Assembly: GCF_014650915.1 (NCBI RefSeq)
Contig: NZ_BMVW01000001.1
Span: 1,316,093 to 1,380,092 of the forward strand
Reading direction: 5' to 3'
Length of the DNA: 64,000 bases
DNA from: Streptomyces poonensis
Lineage (GTDB): Bacteria > Actinomycetota > Actinomycetes > Streptomycetales > Streptomycetaceae
Below are positions 58,913-64,000 of the stretch, one piece after another. The position numbers and the translations under genes were made by a program. Below the pieces are notes generated by a model. That model was not told the origin of the DNA and made no database searches. It worked only from the letters and a program-made list of their open reading frames with translations. The first letter of the stretch is position 1. Each line of letters begins with the position of its first letter.

Positions 58913-61042
58913 GTGTCCACCCGCTCTGCCGATCCGACCCGCCCCGACACCGCCGGCGCCGCCGACAACTCCGGCGCCCCCGGCCCCGACGCAGCCCCGG
59001 ACAACCCACTCCTGCGTGAGCGCGCCCATCTCGCCGCCTCCCGGTCCGCGCTGCGCGCCATGCGCGAGGAGGCCGAGTCGCTCGACACCAGCAACGTCAG
59101 CGCGAACTGGGTGAGCGCCGAGGCGCTGCGGCACGACATCGACCAGCGGATCAAGGCCCTGGCCGACCTGAGCGGCACCCCTCTCTTCTTCGGCCGTCTC
59201 GACTACCTGCACGCTCCGGGCCGGGACGCCGGCGCGACGGACGAGGCGGAGGAGGCGCACCGGTTCTACATCGGCCGCCGTCACGTGCACGACGCCGGCG
59301 GCGACCCCATGGTCATCGACTGGCGCGCTCCGGTGTCGCAGCCGTTCTACCGAGCCTCCCGCCGCGACCCGATGGACGTCGCGCTGCGCCGCCGCTTCGG
59401 CTACACGGGCGGCGAGCTCACGGCGTACGAGGACGAGCACCTCACCGACCCCACCGAGGCCGACACCACCAGCAAGCTCCTCCAGCAGGAGATCGAGCGC
59501 CCGCGCGTGGGCCCGATGCGTGACATCGTGGCGACCATCCAGCCCGAGCAGGACGAGATCGTACGGTCCGGGCTGTCCGGCACGGTGTGTGTGCAGGGCG
59601 GTCCCGGTACCGGGAAGACGGCGGTGGGTCTGCACCGTGTCGCGTTCCTGCTGTACGCCTACCGTGAGCGGCTCGCCCGCACCGGCACCCTGGTCATCGG
59701 GCCGAACCGTTCCTTCCTGCACTACATCGAGCAGGTGCTGCCCGCGCTCGGCGAGCTGGAGGTGAAGCAGGCGACCGTCGACGACCTCGTCGCCCAGGTC
59801 GCCCGGGTCGAGGTGCGGGGCACCGACGAGGCCGCCGCGGCCGTCGTGAAGGGCGACGCGCGGATGGCCGAGGTGCTGCGGCGGGCCGTCCACGCGCACG
59901 TGACCCTGCCCACCGAGCCGGTCGTCGTGGTCCGCGGGTCCCGCCGGTGGCGCGTACCGGCGTACGAACTGGAGGAGATCGTCCGGGAGTTGCAGGGCCG
60001 CGGCATCCGGTACGGGGCGGCCCGTGAGGCGCTGCCGCAGCGGATCGCGCACGCGGTGCTGGTGCAGATGGAGCGCGCGGGCGAGGCGCCGGACGACCGG
60101 GTGCAGGACGCGGTGGCCCGTAACACCGCGGTGAAAGCGGCGGTGAAGGAGATCTGGCCGCCGGTCGACCCGGCGAAGCTGGTGCTCCGTCTCCTCACCG
60201 ACGCGGACTTCCTCGCCGAGCACGCGGACGGGGTGCTGAGCGAGGACGAGCAGAAGACGATCCTGTGGGCCAGGTCGGTGCGGAGCGTACGGTCGGCCAA
60301 GTGGTCCGCCGCGGACGTGGTGCTGATCGACGAGGCGACCGATCTGGTGCAGCGCACGCCGTCGCTGGGCCATGTGGTGCTCGACGAGGCGCAGGACCTC
60401 TCCCCCATGCAGTACCGGGCGGTCGGCCGCCGCTGCACCACCGGCTCCGCGACCGTCCTCGGCGACCTCGCGCAGGGCACCACCCCGTGGGCGACGCGGA
60501 GCTGGGAGGAGGCGCTGGCGCACCTGGGCAAGGACGACGCGGTGATCGAGGAGCTGACGGCCGGCTTCCGTGTCCCGACGGACGTCATCACCTACGCCTC
60601 ACGGCTGCTGCCGCACATCGCGCCCGGCCTGACCCCGGTGTCGTCGGTCCGGGAGAACCCCGGCTTCTTCGATCTCCGCCCGGTCACCGAGGACGCCCAG
60701 GTGGTCGGCGCCTGCGAGGAGTTGCTGAAGCGGGAGGGATCGGTCGGCCTGATCGCGGCGGACGCCCGGATCCCGGTCCTGGCCGAGGCCCTCGACGCGG
60801 CCGGCATCGGTCACCTCGGGCCCGGCGAGGAGACGACGCGCGAGACCCGCCTCACCCTCGTACCGGCCTCGCTGGCCAAGGGCCTGGAGTACGACTACGT
60901 GGTCCTCGACGAGCCGGGGGCCGTGGTCGGCGGCGAGCCCGACGAGCGCACCGGACTGCGCCGCCTGTACGTGGCGCTGACCCGTGCGGTGTCGGGCCTG
61001 ATCGTGACCCACGCGGCAGCGCTGCCGCCGCAGCTGGGCTGA
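58913..61042 (+). CDS. helR: HelR/HelD-like RNA polymerase recycling motor ATPase
   Basis: A 709-residue UvrD/HelD-family ATPase. The N-terminal 200 residues include the helical arm region (LLRERAHLAASRSALRAMREEAESL) and FFGRLDY, YIGRRHV, VIDWRAPVSQPFYRAS, characteristic of HelD. Walker A is GGPGTGKTAVGLHR with K235; motif II is HVVLDEAQDLSPMQYR; motif III GDLAQGT; motif VI RRLYVALTRAV. HelD proteins release stalled RNA polymerase from DNA; the HelR subgroup in Streptomyces also removes rifamycin from it. HelR subgroup assignment is inferred from overall likeness. GTG 58913 follows GGAGG at eight bases. Confidence 0.87.
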   Translation: MSTRSADPTRPDTAGAADNSGAPGPDAAPDNPLLRERAHLAASRSALRAMREEAESLDTSNVSANWVSAEALRHDIDQRIKALADLSGTPLFFGRLDYLHAPGRDAGATDEAEEAHRFYIGRRHVHDAGGDPMVIDWRAPVSQPFYRASRRDPMDVALRRRFGYTGGELTAYEDEHLTDPTEADTTSKLLQQEIERPRVGPMRDIVATIQPEQDEIVRSGLSGTVCVQGGPGTGKTAVGLHRVAFLLYAYRERLARTGTLVIGPNRSFLHYIEQVLPALGELEVKQATVDDLVAQVARVEVRGTDEAAAAVVKGDARMAEVLRRAVHAHVTLPTEPVVVVRGSRRWRVPAYELEEIVRELQGRGIRYGAAREALPQRIAHAVLVQMERAGEAPDDRVQDAVARNTAVKAAVKEIWPPVDPAKLVLRLLTDADFLAEHADGVLSEDEQKTILWARSVRSVRSAKWSAADVVLIDEATDLVQRTPSLGHVVLDEAQDLSPMQYRAVGRRCTTGSATVLGDLAQGTTPWATRSWEEALAHLGKDDAVIEELTAGFRVPTDVITYASRLLPHIAPGLTPVSSVRENPGFFDLRPVTEDAQVVGACEELLKREGSVGLIAADARIPVLAEALDAAGIGHLGPGEETTRETRLTLVPASLAKGLEYDYVVLDEPGAVVGGEPDERTGLRRLYVALTRAVSGLIVTHAAALPPQLG

Positions 61043-61060
61043 GCGGCGGGAACCGGTCGC

Positions 61061-61750
61061 CTACGCGTCGAGCGCGGTGCGCCACTGACGTACCGCGTCC
61101 GCCGAGACCGGCCCGCTCCACCCGCCCGGCCGCACCGCGCCCCCCACGTGGAAGGCGTCCATGCCCGCGGCCCGCAGCCGGGGCACGTGGTCGAGCCGCA
61201 GCCCGCCGCCGACCAGGAGCAGCTGGGTGTAGCCCGGCTCGCCGCTGCGGGCGGCCTCGGCGAGGAGGACGTCCTGTCCGTCGTCGACGCCCCGGGCCGA
61301 GCCCGCGGTGAGGTAGGTGTCGAGGCCGGGCAGATCGGCGAGCTGCTTGCGCAGGGAGTCGCGGTCGGCGGCGCGGTCGATGGCCCGGTGGAAGGTCCAC
61401 GGGCAGCCGTCCAGCTCCTCGGCCAGCCGCTCGACGGCCGCCAGATCGGGTCCGCCGTCCTCACCGAGGAACCCGAACACGAACTCCTCGGCCCCGGCGG
61501 CGCGCAGCTCCCGCGCCTGCCGTACGAGCGCGTTCACGTCCCCGGCCGCGAAGCCGTCGCCCGGCCGCAGCATCACCCGGGCCGGGAGGTCCACGGCGTC
61601 CCGGATCGCGGCGACCACGGCCGCCGGCGGGGTCAGCCCGTCCGCGGCCATGTCGGCGACCACCTCCAGCCGGTCGGCGCCTCCGGCCCGCGCCGCGACC
61701 GCGTCCTCGGCGTCGAGGGCGATCACCTCCAGGACTGCACGCGTACGCAT
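61061..61750 (-). CDS. cutC: CutC-family protein (copper homeostasis annotation)
   Basis: A 229-residue TIM-barrel protein: LEVIALDAEDAVAARAGGADRLEVVADMAADGLTP, VMLRPGDGFAAGDV, EFVFGFLGEDGGPDLAAVERL, TFHRAIDRAADR and LTAGSARGVDDG. CutC was named for copper tolerance, but its enzyme activity is uncertain; a role in sugar-acid or nucleotide-derived metabolism has been discussed. It is convergent with the HelR-like gene, 18 bases apart. Confidence 0.93.
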   Translation of the reverse strand: MRTRAVLEVIALDAEDAVAARAGGADRLEVVADMAADGLTPPAAVVAAIRDAVDLPARVMLRPGDGFAAGDVNALVRQARELRAAGAEEFVFGFLGEDGGPDLAAVERLAEELDGCPWTFHRAIDRAADRDSLRKQLADLPGLDTYLTAGSARGVDDGQDVLLAEAARSGEPGYTQLLLVGGGLRLDHVPRLRAAGMDAFHVGGAVRPGGWSGPVSADAVRQWRTALDA

Positions 61751-61851
61751 AGGACCCCTTCCGGTCGGTTCCCTGGTTCCGTGGAGCGGCTACAGGTCTA
61801 GTCCAATCGTCCAAGCGAAAGGGTACGCCCTCGCCCGTCCGGGAACCGGTC

Positions 61852-62532
61852 TCACCCGAAGACGTTCAGCTCCCGTTCCTCCGCCCCGGCCAGTTCGTAG
61901 TGCGCGCCGGTCACGGGCCGGCCGGCGTACAGACGGACGAGGGTGGCGGCGTCGCCGAGGTAGCGGGCGGGCGGGGCGTCACCGGCGGGCGGGCCGAGGA
62001 GCAGCGGCTCGTCCCGGTCGTCGAGGTCGGCCTGGAGGCAGACGGAGGACTTCTCGCGGGCGCGGTGGACGAGGAGGGCGAGCGCGTCCGGGAGGCCGTC
62101 ACCGGCGTACGCGCCCGGGGCGCCGAACGCGTCGCGGACATCGCCCGCGTGGATCCACTCGCCAAGAGCCAGGGCGTCGAGGGCGCCCCCGGCCTTCGCG
62201 ATGACGGGGCCCGCCTCCGTCATGCCCCGCTCCACCTCGTCGATGATCCGGGTCAGCGGCCAGCCGGCGCGTTCGGTGATGTCCCGGTCGTTGGACTCGG
62301 GGCTGAACACGCCCTCCTCGAAACGGTTCTCCACCGCCCGTGTCAGTGCGGCCCCGCAGTGCGCCAGCACATGCCGCACGGTCCACCCGGGAAGGGCGGT
62401 CGGCAGCGCGAAGTCCTCCTCGGGCCGGGCGCGCAGCAGCGGGACCAGGGCGTCCCGCTCCGTGCGGAGCAGCCGGCCCGGGAGCTCGGGGTCCCGTGGT
62501 GCCATGTCGTGCAGATCTGCGGGAGTAGTCAT
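61852..62532 (-). CDS. Mycothiol-dependent maleylpyruvate isomerase-family (DinB-like) protein
   Basis: A 226-residue protein with an N-terminal MDMPI/DinB four-helix bundle: GRLLRTERDALVPLLRARPEEDFALPTALPGWTVRHVLAHCG, with His in VLAHCG and a second in LGEWIHAGDV. These coordinate a metal used with mycothiol. The C-terminal part (about 140-226) resembles the SCP2-like/MDMPI C domain. Typical of actinomycetes, where it may act in detoxification; substrate unknown. Confidence 0.85.
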   Translation of the reverse strand: MTTPADLHDMAPRDPELPGRLLRTERDALVPLLRARPEEDFALPTALPGWTVRHVLAHCGAALTRAVENRFEEGVFSPESNDRDITERAGWPLTRIIDEVERGMTEAGPVIAKAGGALDALALGEWIHAGDVRDAFGAPGAYAGDGLPDALALLVHRAREKSSVCLQADLDDRDEPLLLGPPAGDAPPARYLGDAATLVRLYAGRPVTGAHYELAGAEERELNVFG

Positions 62533-62632
62533 GGGGTCACGCTATGCGCGGGGCCGCCGCGGGGGACAGCGTCCGGCACCGCGTGCCGGGAGCCACCACG
62601 GCCCGTCACGGTCCGTCCTCCACAATGGCCCC

Positions 62633-63283
62633 ATGCCCGCACCGGACCCGGAATCCCTGCGCACCCGCTGGTGCCGCGCCCTGCTCGCGGCCCGCGGCGG
62701 CGCCGAGCGGCCCGACCCGCTCCCCTACGCCGACGATCTGCTGAAGCGCTGGTCGGAGCCACAACGCCGGTACCACACCGTGGAGCATCTGACGACGGTC
62801 CTGGACCGCATCGACATCCTCGCGGAGTACGCGGACGACGCGGACGCCGTCCGGCTGGCGGCCTGGTTCCACGACGCGGTGTACCTGCCGGAGCGGTCCG
62901 AGAACGAGGAGCGCTCCGCCCGTCTCGTCGTCCGCGCGCTGCCCGAGGCCGGGGTGGGGCGGGCCACGACCGACGAGGTCGCCCGTCTGGTCCGGCTCAC
63001 CGTCACGCACGATCCGGCCCCGGGCGACCGGAACGGCGCCGTCCTCTGCGACGCCGACCTCGCGATCCTGGCGGCGGACCCGGAGCCGTACGACCGTTAC
63101 GCGCGGGCCGTGCGCGAGGAGTACGGCTTCGTGCCGGACGACGCCTTCCGCGCGGGGCGCGCGGACGTGCTGCGCCAACTCCTCGCCCTGCCCCGTCTGT
63201 TCCGGACGCCGTACGGGGAGCGGACGTGGGAGGCGGCGGCGCGCCGCAACCTGGGCGCGGAGCTCGCCAGGCTCGGGGCATGA
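62633..63283 (+). CDS. HD-domain-like metal-dependent hydrolase
   Basis: A 216-residue helical protein. It has YHTVEHLTTVLDRID, where a His precedes the core, WFHDAVYLPERSENEERSA with the His-Asp pair, VRLTVTHDPAPGDRNGAVLCDADLAILA with a distal Asp, and YDRYARAVREEYGFVPDDAFRAGR. This matches the HD-type family often annotated as predicted metal-dependent phosphohydrolases in actinobacteria. ATG 62633. The end ARLGA-TGA opens a chain of ATGA overlaps towards the next gene. Confidence 0.85.
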   Translation: MPAPDPESLRTRWCRALLAARGGAERPDPLPYADDLLKRWSEPQRRYHTVEHLTTVLDRIDILAEYADDADAVRLAAWFHDAVYLPERSENEERSARLVVRALPEAGVGRATTDEVARLVRLTVTHDPAPGDRNGAVLCDADLAILAADPEPYDRYARAVREEYGFVPDDAFRAGRADVLRQLLALPRLFRTPYGERTWEAAARRNLGAELARLGA

Positions 63284-63303
63284 CCGCCAGGCTCGGGGCA
63301 TGA
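63280..63303 (+). CDS. 7-residue mini-ORF 1 (MTARLGA)
   Basis: ATG 63280 overlaps the HD-type gene stop by ATGA and ends in TGA at 63303. Created by the tandem repeat; may pass ribosomes from the HD-type gene to the MFS gene. Whether it is translated is unknown. Confidence 0.4.
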   Translation: MTARLGA

Positions 63304-63323
63304 GCACCCGGCTCGGGGAATGA
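63300..63323 (+). CDS. 7-residue mini-ORF 2 (MSTRLGE)
   Basis: ATG 63300 overlaps the stop of mini-ORF 1, and its TGA overlaps the MFS start ATG 63320. Same remarks as for mini-ORF 1. Confidence 0.4.
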   Translation: MSTRLGE

Positions 63324-64000
63324 GCACCCGGCTCCCTCAGTTAACCGTGTACATGCCCATCCGCAACGGCACCACCCGCGACCGCATGCCCCTGGCCGTC
63401 CACATCCTCGGCCTCTCCGTCTTCGCCCTCGGCACGAGCGAGTTCATGCTCTCGGGTCTGCTCCCGCCGATCGCCGAGGACATGGACGTCACGATCCCGC
63501 AGGCCGGACTGCTGATCTCGGCGTTCGCGATCGGCATGGTGGTGGGGGCGCCGCTGCTGGCCGTGGCCACGCTGCGGCTGCCCCGCCGTACGACTCTGAT
63601 CACCCTGCTCGCCGTCTTCGGGCTGGGGCAGGTGATGGGCGCCCTGGCCCCGAACTACCCGCTCCTCTTCGCCTCCCGTGTCCTCAGCGCCCTGGCCTGC
63701 GCGGGGTTCTGGGCGGTGGGCGCGGCGGTGGCCGTGGCCATGGTGCCCGTGACCGCGCGGGCCCGCGCGCTCGCCCTCATGATCGGCGGGCTGTCCCTCG
63801 CCAACGTCCTGGGCGTCCCGGCGGGCGCCTTCCTCGGTGAACACCTGGGCTGGCGCTCGGCGTTCTGGGCCGTGGCGGCCGCCTCGGCGGTCGCGCTCGC
63901 CGGAGTCGTCACGCGCATCCCGGCCCTGCCCCGGCCCGCGCCCGGCGAACGCCCCCGGCTCGCCGACGAGGTGCGCATCTACCGGGACCGTCAGGTGTGG
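63320..64000 (+). CDS. MFS exporter, chloramphenicol-efflux (Cmx/CmlR) type, 5' part
   Basis: The first 227 residues of a major facilitator that runs off the window. It has VFALGTSEFMLSGLLPPIAEDM, the hallmark GTSEFMLSGLLP of DHA1 chloramphenicol and arabinose-type exporters, motif A around GAPLLAVATLRLPRRT, and GLSLANVLGVPAGAFLGEHLGWRSAFW (motif C). The start is ATG 63320 (STRLPQLTVYMPIRNG); a later ATG at 63353 is possible. With the first start codon 8 is TTA, so synthesis would need the bldA tRNA. Drug specificity is not proven by sequence. Confidence 0.85.
   Translation, partial: MSTRLPQLTVYMPIRNGTTRDRMPLAVHILGLSVFALGTSEFMLSGLLPPIAEDMDVTIPQAGLLISAFAIGMVVGAPLLAVATLRLPRRTTLITLLAVFGLGQVMGALAPNYPLLFASRVLSALACAGFWAVGAAVAVAMVPVTARARALALMIGGLSLANVLGVPAGAFLGEHLGWRSAFWAVAAASAVALAGVVTRIPALPRPAPGERPRLADEVRIYRDRQVW

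Larger units (their letters stand above)
63263..63330 (+). repeat. 20-bp tandem repeat forming a chain of overlapping mini-ORFs
   Basis: A unit of CCGCCAGGCTCGGGGCATGA type is repeated about three and a half times (ends at 63283, 63303 and 63323). Every copy ends in ATGA, so each stop overlaps the next start. The result is the HD-type gene, a 7-codon ORF (63280-63303, MTARLGA), a 7-codon ORF (63300-63323, MSTRLGE), then the MFS start at 63320. Confidence 0.85.

Overview
The window is high-GC DNA with strong codon-position bias, many GTG/TTG starts and very few TTA codons. Its gene content is that of Streptomyces: a conservon with two P450s, a DUF397 protein, an Scr1-type XRE regulator, futalosine-pathway menaquinone genes, a mycothiol-type DinB protein, and DUF2530, DUF2771 and DUF3027 proteins. 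Most of it looks chromosomal and housekeeping, with small accessory patches. I saw no rRNA, tRNA or CRISPR.

Layout. 0-8 kb: the end of a sensor kinase with its NarL-type regulator, a secreted small protein, a fused SecDF, an EamA exporter, a GntR regulator divergent from two small conserved proteins, a 5'-truncated lipoprotein relic, a VOC protein, a deleted IS5-type element and a lipoprotein. 8-13 kb: an MDR oxidoreductase divergent from its likely TetR repressor around a clean palindrome, then a large FAD/Fe-S dehydrogenase. 13-19 kb: a complete overlapping conservon operon (cvnA-B-C-D, CYP157-like P450, CYP154-like P450) closed by a strong hairpin. 19-25.7 kb: serC, an XRE regulator, membrane proteins, a DUF397 protein, and a DrrAB-type ABC exporter with a divergent TetR and two operator-like palindromes. 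25.7-34.7 kb: secreted beta-propeller, SGNH hydrolase, Uma2 protein, aldo/keto reductase, a 29-aa membrane protein, ThpR, a MarR-MFS locus with a coupled mini-ORF, a ribbon-helix-helix protein, a purine permease and DUF2530. 34.8-39.5 kb: a CtpE-like P-type ATPase followed by a tandem segmental duplication containing two paralogous secreted proteins. 39.5-51 kb: a sacsin/Hsp90-like ATPase, DUF3027, MFS, DUF2771, mqnB-mqnD, a cold-shock protein, a HAD hydrolase and membrane proteins. 51-58 kb: a Helicase_C_3/WYL protein and the XPB helicase, separated by two tiny secreted peptides and a UPF0114-IstB fusion. 58-64 kb: GAF-ANTAR regulators (one broken), a HelR-like RNA-polymerase motor, CutC, a DinB/MDMPI protein, an HD-type protein and the start of a chloramphenicol-exporter-like MFS gene.

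The most unusual items are: (1) one polypeptide joining a UPF0114 membrane domain to an IstB/DnaC-type AAA+ ATPase, with a TTA codon and no transposase, beside two micro-secreted peptides; (2) a 20-bp tandem repeat between the HD-type gene and the MFS gene that forms a relay of two 7-codon ORFs linked by ATGA overlaps, leading into a TTA-containing start; (3) a segmental duplication next to the P-type ATPase in which the second copy shows an in-frame 285-bp deletion between 8-bp direct repeats; (4) a conservon P450 whose K-helix ExxR is EVLW.
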